Assembly (NCBI GenBank): GCA_019459525.1 | Contig: JAIBEY010000064.1 | Location: 1-37,476 of the forward strand | Length of the DNA: 37,476 nt | DNA from: Prolixibacteraceae bacterium | GTDB lineage: Bacteria > Bacteroidota > Bacteroidia > Bacteroidales > Prolixibacteraceae | Direction: 5' to 3' | Shown: positions 7,020 to 16,128 of the stretch, in pieces | Position numbering within the stretch: position 1 is the first letter of the stretch | Layout: each line of letters begins with the position of its first letter | Position numbers and translations under genes: made by a program | Notes under the pieces: generated by a model | Database searches by the model: none | What the model was told of the DNA's origin: nothing | What the model saw: only the letters and a program-made list of their open reading frames with translations

Positions 7020-8963
7020 ATGATTTCGGTTGATCAATTGGTTGTCAGTTTTGGCGGATTCGAACTTTTTAAGGGAATTTCATTGTTGGTGAGTCCCAAA
7101 GACCGGATTGGCCTGGTTGGCAAAAACGGGGCGGGAAAATCAACCCTCCTGAAAATCCTGGCAGGTCATCAACTGCCTAACGAAGGCGTTGTATCTGTTC
7201 CTTCCGATGTCCGTCTGGGATATTTGCCTCAGCACATGGAAGTTATAGACGGACGAACCGTTTTTGAAGAAGCGGTTACTTCATTCGAAGAAATTCTAAA
7301 TCTGGAACGACGTATCGAAGAAATCAACCACGAAATTTCCACCCGTACCGACTACGAATCAGAAGAATACCACCGTTTACTCGATCATGTTACCGAATTT
7401 AATGAACGGTTTCACATGTTGGGAGGCAACAATTTCGAAGCCGAGGTAGAACGAACACTCATCGGATTAGGATTTAAGCGATCGGATTTTACGCGTCAAA
7501 CTTCTGAGTTTAGCGGGGGCTGGCGTATGCGTATTGAGTTGGCCAAAATTCTGCTGAAACGTCCTGATGTGTTTCTGCTCGATGAACCTACCAACCACCT
7601 GGATATTGAGTCGATTCAGTGGCTCGAAGATTTTCTGAGAACGTACAATGGGGCTGTAGTTTTGGTTTCGCACGACCGGGCTTTTCTGGATGCTATAACC
7701 AACCGCACTATCGAAATTACACTTGGTCGCACCTACGATTTCAAATCCAATTATTCAAAATATCTTATCCTCCGCAAAGAGCTGAAGGAAAACCAGATGG
7801 CTGCGTACGTCAATCAACAAAAAATGATTGCTGACACCGAAGAGTTTATTGCCCGGTTTCGCTATCAGGCCACCAAAGCGGTTCAGGTACAGTCGCGGGT
7901 AAAAGCGCTCGAACGACTGGAACGGCTGGAAGTTGACGAGGAGGATAACTCGGCCCTCCGTATTAAATTTCCACCGGCTTTACGCTCCGGAACTGTAGTT
8001 GCCGAGGCTAAAGAGTTGACCAAAAATTACGGAAAACTGAACGTGCTCGATAAAATAGACATCATTATTGAACGGGGAGAAAAAGTGGCTTTTGTTGGTA
8101 AAAACGGCGAAGGAAAAACGACACTGGCTCGTATCATTATGAGCGAACTGGAATATGACGGAGAATGCAAACTTGGTCATAACGTTAAAATAGGTTATTA
8201 CGCTCAGGATCAAGCTAAACGATTAAACCCTGATTTAACCGTATTTGAAACCATCGACCAGATTGCGGTGGGCGAAATTCGAACCAAAATTCGCAATATT
8301 CTGGGTGGGTTTATGTTTTCGGGTGAAGATGCCGATAAAAAAGTACGGGTGCTATCCGGAGGAGAACGCTCCCGTCTGGCCATGGTCAAACTCATGCTTG
8401 AGCCGGTTAATCTGCTCGTTTTAGATGAACCAACCAACCACCTCGATATTCGTTCGAAAGAAATCCTGAAACAGGCGTTGATTGATTACGACGGAACTGT
8501 AATTGTGGTATCTCACGACCGCGAATTTTTGGACGGACTGGTAAATTGTGTGTACGAATTCAAGGAGAAAAAGGTAAAACAGCACTTGGGTGGAATCTAC
8601 GATTTCCTTCGCCGCAGGAAAATAGAATCGATGAAGGAATTGGAGAAAAAGGACTTACCTTTGAATCAGGAAGTTAAAATACAAAAAGTTGATGAAGCTG
8701 AAAAAGTTAGTTTTGAAGAGCGCAAAGAAATCAACAAAAACATCAGCAGGATCGAAAAAAGTATTGAAAAAACAGAACAGGAAATTGCCAGCCTGGAGCA
8801 AAAAATAGTGGATATGGATCAGGTGCTGGCCGAGACAAACGGATCTGATCCTGAAATTTTCAAAAAGTATGACCGCCTGAAAAAGGATCTGGAGAATAAA
8901 ATGTACGAATGGGAAATTTTACACGAGCAACTGGAAGAATTGGCAGCAAAAAAAACGTGGTAA
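7020..8963 (+). CDS. ABC-F family ATPase (two NBDs, C-terminal coiled coil)
   Basis: A 647-residue soluble protein with two ATP-binding cassettes and no membrane segments. NBD1 has Walker A GKNGAGKST (34-42), signature FSGGW, and Walker B FLLDEPTNHLD. NBD2 has Walker A GKNGEGKTT, signature LSGGERSR, and Walker B LVLDEPTNHLD. The charged linker between them (LRKELKENQMAAYVNQQKM onward) is the P-site tRNA interaction motif typical of ABC-F. A C-terminal coiled coil (about 565-645) resembles Uup/YheS-type members. ABC-F proteins bind the ribosomal E site and influence peptidyl-tRNA positioning; some give antibiotic resistance, but nothing here indicates resistance rather than housekeeping. Both ATP sites look intact, unlike the ABC-F at 9956. 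Confidence 0.93.
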   Translation: MISVDQLVVSFGGFELFKGISLLVSPKDRIGLVGKNGAGKSTLLKILAGHQLPNEGVVSVPSDVRLGYLPQHMEVIDGRTVFEEAVTSFEEILNLERRIEEINHEISTRTDYESEEYHRLLDHVTEFNERFHMLGGNNFEAEVERTLIGLGFKRSDFTRQTSEFSGGWRMRIELAKILLKRPDVFLLDEPTNHLDIESIQWLEDFLRTYNGAVVLVSHDRAFLDAITNRTIEITLGRTYDFKSNYSKYLILRKELKENQMAAYVNQQKMIADTEEFIARFRYQATKAVQVQSRVKALERLERLEVDEEDNSALRIKFPPALRSGTVVAEAKELTKNYGKLNVLDKIDIIIERGEKVAFVGKNGEGKTTLARIIMSELEYDGECKLGHNVKIGYYAQDQAKRLNPDLTVFETIDQIAVGEIRTKIRNILGGFMFSGEDADKKVRVLSGGERSRLAMVKLMLEPVNLLVLDEPTNHLDIRSKEILKQALIDYDGTVIVVSHDREFLDGLVNCVYEFKEKKVKQHLGGIYDFLRRRKIESMKELEKKDLPLNQEVKIQKVDEAEKVSFEERKEINKNISRIEKSIEKTEQEIASLEQKIVDMDQVLAETNGSDPEIFKKYDRLKKDLENKMYEWEILHEQLEELAAKKTW

Positions 8964-9043
8964 ACGAGTTGCGAGTTCCGGGATACGTGTTTCGAGAAAT
9001 AACCCGCAACGTTAAATGATAATTTATAAATAATAAATAACAA

Positions 9044-9811
9044 ATGTTTAAAAGAGAAGATAAACCCGCCGACGATCTGGTATTTGGTATTCGTGCCGTC
9101 ATCGAAGCCATTCAGGCCGGAAAAGAAATAGATAAAGTATTGATCAAAAAGGGCTTGGTCGGCGAGTTATTCAAAGAACTCTTTGATCTGATCCGCATTC
9201 GGCAGATTGCGTTTCAGTATGTTCCGATTGAAAAAATCAACCGCATTTCGCGTAAAAACCATCAGGGAGTGTTGGCTTTTGTATCGCCGGTGGCGTTGCA
9301 ACGAATTGAAGACATCATCCCAACCATTTACGAAGAAGGCAAAACTCCATTTGTACTGGTACTCGATCAGGTGACCGATGTGCGTAACTTTGGAGCTATT
9401 GTGCGTTCGGCCGAATGTGCCGGAGTAAATGCCATTGTTATTCCCGACAAAGGTTCAGCCAGAATCAATGCCGACGCTGTAAAAACTTCAGCCGGAGCCT
9501 TGCACCTGGTGCCGGTTTGCCGCTCCAGAAGCCTGAAAGAAACTGTTTCGTTTTTGAAAGAATCGGGACTTAAACTGGTCGCCGCCACCGAAAAGGCAAC
9601 CACCGTTTATACCGACGTTCCATTGACCGGCCCCATCGCTTTCATTATGGGTTCTGAAGATACCGGAATTGATCAGCGTTTGCTGGCATTGGCCGACGAA
9701 CAGGTTAAAATTCCGATTCTCGGAAAAATTGAATCGCTCAATGTTTCGGTAGCCTCAGGATTATTGATTTATGAAGTAATCAGGCAACGGGGATTGAGTA
9801 CTGAAGCCTAA
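9044..9811 (+). CDS. rlmB: SpoU/TrmH-family rRNA 2'-O-methyltransferase (RlmB-like)
   Basis: A 255-residue protein with an N-terminal substrate-binding domain (about 10-85: LVFGIRAVIEAIQAGKEIDKVLI) and a C-terminal SPOUT knot. The three SpoU motifs are NFGAIVRSAECAGV, FIMGSEDTGI and SLNVSVASGLLIYEVIRQR. RlmB makes Gm2251 in the 23S rRNA P loop; paralogues act on tRNA or other rRNA sites, so the exact nucleotide is inferred. The gene lies 80 nt after the ABC-F gene on the same strand, with no terminator seen between, so the two may be cotranscribed as a ribosome-linked pair. Confidence 0.88.
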   Translation: MFKREDKPADDLVFGIRAVIEAIQAGKEIDKVLIKKGLVGELFKELFDLIRIRQIAFQYVPIEKINRISRKNHQGVLAFVSPVALQRIEDIIPTIYEEGKTPFVLVLDQVTDVRNFGAIVRSAECAGVNAIVIPDKGSARINADAVKTSAGALHLVPVCRSRSLKETVSFLKESGLKLVAATEKATTVYTDVPLTGPIAFIMGSEDTGIDQRLLALADEQVKIPILGKIESLNVSVASGLLIYEVIRQRGLSTEA

Positions 9812-9909
9812 AATGATTTCCATGTTGGCCCGTAACGGGCATCTGCCCCAGCCAACTGACCTTTAAAGATTTATTAACCCAAAACATACTATTGACGCGC
9901 AGATAATAC

Positions 9910-9917
9910 TAACTTTG
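9910..9917 (+). promoter_or_regulatory. Bacteroidota -7 promoter element
   Basis: TAACTTTG followed by CGCCCC matches TAnnTTTG. A TTG at 9892-9894 may be the -33 element, although the 15-nt spacer is short. It is 38 nt upstream of the YbiT-like ABC-F start. Confidence 0.55.
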
Positions 9918-9952
9918 CGCCCCAGTAAAATCAAGAATAAAAAAATATTTAG

Positions 9953-11569
<1,617 letters not shown>

Positions 11570-11582
11570 TCAACTTCATATA

Positions 11583-11620
11583 TGCTTTTATCCGATGATT
11601 TGGAGTCGTCGGATAAAGCA
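11583..11620. terminator. Hairpin between convergent genes, possible terminator
   Basis: Arms 11583-11598 and 11606-11620 (TGCTTTTATCCGATGA against TCGTCGGATAAAGCA) pair over about 15 bp, with one bulged T and one wobble, around a 7-nt loop. No long T-run follows on either strand. It sits in the 130-bp gap between the convergent YbiT-like and GlcG-like genes. Confidence 0.5.
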
Positions 11621-11699
11621 TTGGAAAACCATTTTTAGGTTGTTGCTATTCAAATATCTACAAGAGAAACAAAAAAATGTTGGGTTTTCTTTGTTGGTA

Positions 11700-12134
11700 T
11701 CATCCGTTTACTTTCTCCAACGCCTTCTGCACAATCTCCAAATCACTGGTTCCCCGGAATCCGCTAAATCCAACTGCCAGTTTTGTGCCATCAGGAAGGG
11801 TGATTGGTTGTCCACCTTCGTAACCAACCAAATCGGGCAGGCTGATGCCAAAGGTGTGGTAATCCATTTGGTCGGTAAAGATCATTCGCTCGTATTCGTT
11901 GGTTTTGTAGCCGGTTATCCATACCTGGCTGGCTTTTGTCCAGGCTATTCTATACGAATCGCGGCCCCGAAGCTTATCCGTTCCAAATATTTTTCCGTAA
12001 ATACGGCCATCTTCGCTTATGATGCAAACCGATGCTACGCCTTTTGATTTGGCATAATCCTCAGGAATAACCATATAAACCGGGACAAGCGCTTCGATGT
12101 GGGCTAATAATTCTTCGATAAGTGTGTGTGACAT
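11700..12134 (-). CDS. GlcG/HbpS-like (heme-degrading family) protein
   Basis: A 144-residue cytoplasmic protein. The segments SKGVASVCIISEDGRIYG, DSYRIAWTKASQVWITGY, GGQPITLPDGTKLAVGFSG and DLEIVQKAL follow the order of the GlcG/HbpS fold (Haem_degrading, PF03928), a PAS-like alpha/beta domain. Members include corrinoid- and heme-binding proteins and many of unknown use; heme binding here is inference. The gene is monocistronic and divergent from the rhamnosidase. Two in-frame starts are not an issue because MSHTLIEELL begins the conserved helix. Confidence 0.75.
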   Translation of the reverse strand: MSHTLIEELLAHIEALVPVYMVIPEDYAKSKGVASVCIISEDGRIYGKIFGTDKLRGRDSYRIAWTKASQVWITGYKTNEYERMIFTDQMDYHTFGISLPDLVGYEGGQPITLPDGTKLAVGFSGFRGTSDLEIVQKALEKVNG

Positions 12135-12200
12135 ATGGTGTCATTTAAATTTAAAATCGTTTTTTGAAACAACGGATTAAAGTTAAACAATATTTATGGG

Positions 12201-12230
12201 TTGTTATTTTTCAAAAACAAGCTAAGTTTA
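12201..12230 (+). promoter_or_regulatory. Candidate promoter of the rhamnosidase gene
   Basis: TTG at 12201-12203, a 19-nt spacer, and TAAGTTTA at 12223-12230 (one mismatch to TAnnTTTG). The ATG follows 28 nt later. Confidence 0.4.
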
Positions 12231-12258
12231 CAGGCAGAACTACTAAAACCAACATTTC

Positions 12259-14937
12259 ATGAAACGATCCAAATTAATTGGCATTTTGCTATTTGTGCTG
12301 ATTGCCATTCAAACCCAGGCTCAATCTGGCCAACCCATTCATTTACAATGCGAATATCTACTCAATCCGATTGGCTTGGATTCCCCTTCTCCTCGTTTGC
12401 ATTGGCAAATGCTCGACAATCGCGAAGGTGCGCTTCAAACGGCTTATCAGATAATTGTTGGAACCGATTCGGTTCAGGTTGCCGCCGGAAAAGGCAACAA
12501 CTGGGATTCCGGAAAAATTTTAGGAGCGAACAGGCTGGTTTCATACCAGGGAAAAGCTTTGCTGCCGTTTACCAAATATTACTGGTCGGTAATTTTATGG
12601 GACAAAGACCAACAGAAATCTGCTCCCGCAAAAATAGCCAGTTTCGAAACCGGAATGATGCAAATCAGCAACTGGAAAGGCGAGTGGATTTCAGATTCAA
12701 AAGACATTGCCCTGAAACCGGCTCCGTATTTTCGTAAACAATTTCAGCCTTCGGGAAAAGTAAAAAGCGCCCGTATTTATATGGCTGCTGCGGGTTTATA
12801 CGAACTTTCGATCAATGGCCAGCGCGTTGGCGATCACCGGCTCGATCCGATGTACACTCGTTTCGACCGCCGTACGTTGTATGTGACTTACGATGTGACT
12901 TCGCTGGTTGATGCCAAAGAGGTGGCGCTGGGCGTTTTGCTCGGAAATGGCTGGTACAACCACCAGTCAACGGCTGTTTGGTATTTTCACGAAGCTCCGT
13001 GGCGCGACCGCCCCAAATTTTGTCTCGATCTGAGAATCACTTACGAGGATGGCCGCGAAGAGGTTGTTTCTTCGGGAACCGATTGGAAAACCTCGTTAAG
13101 CCCGATTATTTTCAACAGCATTTATACAGCCGAACACCACGATGCACGGCTCAGTCAGCCCGGTTGGGATAAAGCCGGATTCGACGATTCGAAATGGAAA
13201 AACGTCATTCCGGTGAATGCTCCTTCGCAAAATATAGTGGCTCAGCAATTGCACCCGATTCGTTTTGTGGAAGAGATTAGTCCGGTAAGTGTAAATAAAA
13301 TGACTGAACTGAAGGCAGTTTATAATTTGGGGCGTAACATTGCCGGAATCAGCCGCATCAGCGTAAAAGGGGAACGTGGAACGACGATTCGCCTGAAACA
13401 TGCCGAAATGATTTTCAAAGATGGAAATGTAAACATGTCGAACATTGATGTGCATTATCGCCCGACTGATGATAAAGATCCGTTTCAAACCGATATTTAT
13501 ACTTTGAGTGGCGACGGCGTGGAAACGTTCTGGCCACATTTTAACTACAAAGGCTTTCAGTACATCGAAGTTACCAGCGATCGTCCGGTGGAAATCCAGA
13601 GCCTTACCGGAGTTTTCATGCACAGCGACGTTCCTACGGTTGGTCAGGTAAGCAGCTCGAACGAAACGCTGAATAAAATCTGGAAAGCAACCAATGTTTC
13701 CTATCTGTCGAACCTGTATGGTTACCCAACCGATTGCCCGCAGCGCGAAAAGAATGGTTGGACCGGCGATGCGCACATTGCCAGCGAAACAGGCCTGTAT
13801 AATTTTGACGGGATTACCGTTTACGAAAAATGGCTGGCCGATCACCGCGACGAGCAACAACCCAATGGTGTTTTACCCAATATTATTCCAACCAGCGGAT
13901 GGGGCTATACCTGGGCCAACGGCCCCGACTGGACCAGCACCATCGCCATTATTCCCTGGAATATTTACCAGTTTTATGGTGATTCGAAATTGCTGGCCGA
14001 TACTTACGACAACCTCAAAAGATATGTCGATCACATTACCGATGTCAGTCCGAGTGGTTTGACGGACTGGGGTTTGGGCGACTGGGTTCCGGTAAAATCA
14101 GTTACTCCCAAAGAGCTGACTTCATCGATTTATTATTTTGTGGATGCAGATATTCTGGCCAAAGCGGCCAGATTATTCGGAAAAGAAGATGACCATCGGA
14201 GATATTCCGCTTTGGTAACCAAAATAGTATCGGCAATCAATACCAAATACCTGAATCGGGAAACCGGAATGTATGGAACCGGCTTACAAACCGAATTGAG
14301 CGCACCGCTTTTCTGGGGAATTGTTCCTGAAAACCTGAAAGCGAAAGTGGCTGAAAACCTTGCCAAAAGGGTGATTGCAGATAACAAGCATCTGGATGTT
14401 GGTTTGCTGGGAACGAAAACCATCCTGAATGCATTGAGCGAAAATGGGTATGCTGATCTGGCTTATGAAGTGGCGGCTCAGGAAACATTTCCATCGTGGG
14501 GCTGGTGGATCGTGAACGGGGCAACCTCGCTATACGAAAACTGGCCGATTGATGCCACCCGTGATATTTCGCTCAATCACATCATGTTTGGCGAAATAGG
14601 AGCGTGGTATTACAAAGCTTTGGGCGGACTGAAACCGGATCAGAAAAATCCGGGTTTTGGAAATGTGTTGCTCGAACCACATTTTGTAAAAGGCTTGAAT
14701 TCGTTCCAGGTTAGTCATGCCGGACCTTACGGCGAGATTCAGTCATCGTGGAAACGCGAAGGTAAAAAGGTAGTTTATCGGGTAGTCATTCCTGCGAATA
14801 GCACGGCTACGTTAAAACTTTCCGGATCAAAAATCAGCCAAAACGGTAAAGTTGTTTACACGCAGCCAAAATCAGGTAATACTGGTTATTTGGCCAATCT
14901 GGCTGCGGGTACTTACGAGTTTGTTGTGGCGCCATAA
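12259..14937 (+). CDS. Secreted alpha-L-rhamnosidase, GH78
   Basis: An 892-residue protein with a Sec signal peptide ending QTQAQ. Domain order follows GH78: an N-terminal Fn3-like domain (PIHLQCEYLLNPIGLDS, about 25-120), the Bac_rhamnosid_N beta domain with FRKQFQPSGKVKSARIYM, a second beta domain, the (alpha/alpha)6 catalytic barrel and a C-terminal beta domain. In the barrel, DCPQREKNGWTGD (492-504) lines up with the Bacillus RhaB acidic residues D567, E572, W576 and D579. The later acid is E760 in TSLYENW. It releases terminal L-rhamnose from plant or bacterial glycans, probably in the periplasm. No SusC/D pair or other glycosidase is beside it, so it is an orphan rather than part of a full polysaccharide locus. 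Confidence 0.95.
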   Translation: MKRSKLIGILLFVLIAIQTQAQSGQPIHLQCEYLLNPIGLDSPSPRLHWQMLDNREGALQTAYQIIVGTDSVQVAAGKGNNWDSGKILGANRLVSYQGKALLPFTKYYWSVILWDKDQQKSAPAKIASFETGMMQISNWKGEWISDSKDIALKPAPYFRKQFQPSGKVKSARIYMAAAGLYELSINGQRVGDHRLDPMYTRFDRRTLYVTYDVTSLVDAKEVALGVLLGNGWYNHQSTAVWYFHEAPWRDRPKFCLDLRITYEDGREEVVSSGTDWKTSLSPIIFNSIYTAEHHDARLSQPGWDKAGFDDSKWKNVIPVNAPSQNIVAQQLHPIRFVEEISPVSVNKMTELKAVYNLGRNIAGISRISVKGERGTTIRLKHAEMIFKDGNVNMSNIDVHYRPTDDKDPFQTDIYTLSGDGVETFWPHFNYKGFQYIEVTSDRPVEIQSLTGVFMHSDVPTVGQVSSSNETLNKIWKATNVSYLSNLYGYPTDCPQREKNGWTGDAHIASETGLYNFDGITVYEKWLADHRDEQQPNGVLPNIIPTSGWGYTWANGPDWTSTIAIIPWNIYQFYGDSKLLADTYDNLKRYVDHITDVSPSGLTDWGLGDWVPVKSVTPKELTSSIYYFVDADILAKAARLFGKEDDHRRYSALVTKIVSAINTKYLNRETGMYGTGLQTELSAPLFWGIVPENLKAKVAENLAKRVIADNKHLDVGLLGTKTILNALSENGYADLAYEVAAQETFPSWGWWIVNGATSLYENWPIDATRDISLNHIMFGEIGAWYYKALGGLKPDQKNPGFGNVLLEPHFVKGLNSFQVSHAGPYGEIQSSWKREGKKVVYRVVIPANSTATLKLSGSKISQNGKVVYTQPKSGNTGYLANLAAGTYEFVVAP

Positions 14938-14943
14938 TTTATG

Positions 14944-15011
14944 AACACAAAGACACGAAGTCACAAAGAAATATATTTCCTTTTTTTTGTGTCTTCGTGT
15001 CCTTGCGTGCC
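14944..15011. repeat. Imperfect inverted repeat of the CACGAAG/CACAAAG type
   Basis: ACACAAAGACACGAAG near 14945 is roughly complementary to CTTCGTGTCCTTGCGTG at about 14993-15009, around an AT-rich centre. The pattern is a low-complexity intergenic filler common in Bacteroidota genomes. It sits in the convergent gap between the rhamnosidase and rhuM genes and may end transcripts from either side. Confidence 0.5.
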
Positions 15012-15051
15012 ATTTACGTTACAACCTATTCCCGACTTTATTAGATAGTGT

Positions 15052-16038
15052 TCAATGTTTTTTACCAAGCTGTTTCAACTCATTGTTCAGGTTTTCCAGA
15101 GACTTCATGTCATCAGTAGCTATTCGTTGTTGGTTGTATTTCTCGTACTCGGTTTCGGCTAGTTCCAATGCCAGTTCGTGCGAGATTTTGCCAGCGTGTT
15201 CCAGTATTTCGTTTTCGTTGATGGTCAGAATATCGTTCAGCTTTTTGATCCAATCGCTCATGTACATCTCCTTTTTCTGGCGTGCCTGATTTTCTGCAAA
15301 GGCCAGAAATTGCTCTACCAATAAATTAAGCTGGCTAAGTTCAGGTTCACTGAGGTAGTTTTTGGCGATGATGGCATCAGTTTTTCTGATTTTGGCTCCC
15401 TGCCATGCCGTTAAACCCATGTTTTTTTCGTTAGCATTGGCTCTGATGGCAATCAATTCGGCAGCAGTATGTTGGTGAATTGCCCAATGAAGTTTATTCT
15501 GGACAGTGGCAAAAAAGTCTTTTGCGTGATTAGTTTTTGGATCATAGTCGATGCTCAGGGTAAAAATATCTTTTACTTTTTGGTAGAAAATACGCTCGGA
15601 GCTACGAATATCGCGAATTCGTTCCACCAATTCATCGAAATACCGAATTTGTCCTGCGGCTTTTAATCGCTCGTCATCGAGCGTGAATCCTTTGATAATG
15701 TATTCTTTGAGTCGTTGTGTAGCCCAGATGCGAAATTGTGTGCCACGGTGCGATTTTACCCGATACCCAACTGAAATAATAACATCGAGGTTGTAGTATT
15801 TATTCCTGTATTTTTTGCCATCGGCGGCAGTTGTCAAGTATTCCTTGACAACTGAATCTTCCCGAAGTTCACCTTCTTTGAAGATATTGATGACATGTAA
15901 ACTAATGTTTTGTTTGGATGTCTGGAATAACTCAACCATTTGAGCCTGATTGAGCCAAACGGTATCATTTTCGAGCCTGACATCAATTTGAGTATTTCCG
16001 TCTTCGGTCTGGTAAATTATAATTTGACTATCTGCCAT
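15052..16038 (-). CDS. rhuM: RhuM family protein
   Basis: A 328-residue protein with the full RhuM layout: IIIYQTEDGNTQIDVRLEND, TVWLNQAQMVELFQTSKQNIS (a helix-turn-helix-like segment), EYLTTAADGKKYRNKYYNLD, VIISVGYRVKSHRGTQFRIWA, and the C-terminal helical part with NHAKDFFATVQNKLHWAIHQHTA. RhuM was named from a Salmonella pathogenicity island gene. The family is widespread, often near restriction-modification genes, and its molecular function is unsettled. Here it has its own -7 box and no restriction gene beside it. DNA binding is suggested by the N-terminal half but not shown. Confidence 0.9.
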   Translation of the reverse strand: MADSQIIIYQTEDGNTQIDVRLENDTVWLNQAQMVELFQTSKQNISLHVINIFKEGELREDSVVKEYLTTAADGKKYRNKYYNLDVIISVGYRVKSHRGTQFRIWATQRLKEYIIKGFTLDDERLKAAGQIRYFDELVERIRDIRSSERIFYQKVKDIFTLSIDYDPKTNHAKDFFATVQNKLHWAIHQHTAAELIAIRANANEKNMGLTAWQGAKIRKTDAIIAKNYLSEPELSQLNLLVEQFLAFAENQARQKKEMYMSDWIKKLNDILTINENEILEHAGKISHELALELAETEYEKYNQQRIATDDMKSLENLNNELKQLGKKH

Positions 16039-16070
16039 ATCAGGATTTGTATAAAATATTTCAGGATATT

Positions 16071-16078
16071 CAAATATA
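16071..16078 (-). promoter_or_regulatory. Bacteroidota -7 promoter element for rhuM
   Basis: On the minus strand TATATTTG followed by AATA matches TAnnTTTG exactly, 32 nt upstream of the rhuM ATG. Confidence 0.55.
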
Positions 16079-16128
16079 CAGCATTGGAACTATAAAATTG
16101 GGACAAGTTTTGTTAAATGATTTCGGGA

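Noticed and set aside
8964-9043. GCGAGTTCC near 8971, as a possible fourth leader copy
   Set aside because: The match stops after nine bases, there is no 5' arm, and the A-rich tract and spacing are absent.
13096-13860. 254-codon minus-strand frame inside the rhamnosidase gene
   Set aside because: Antisense shadow of a well-supported GH78 gene; no family pattern.
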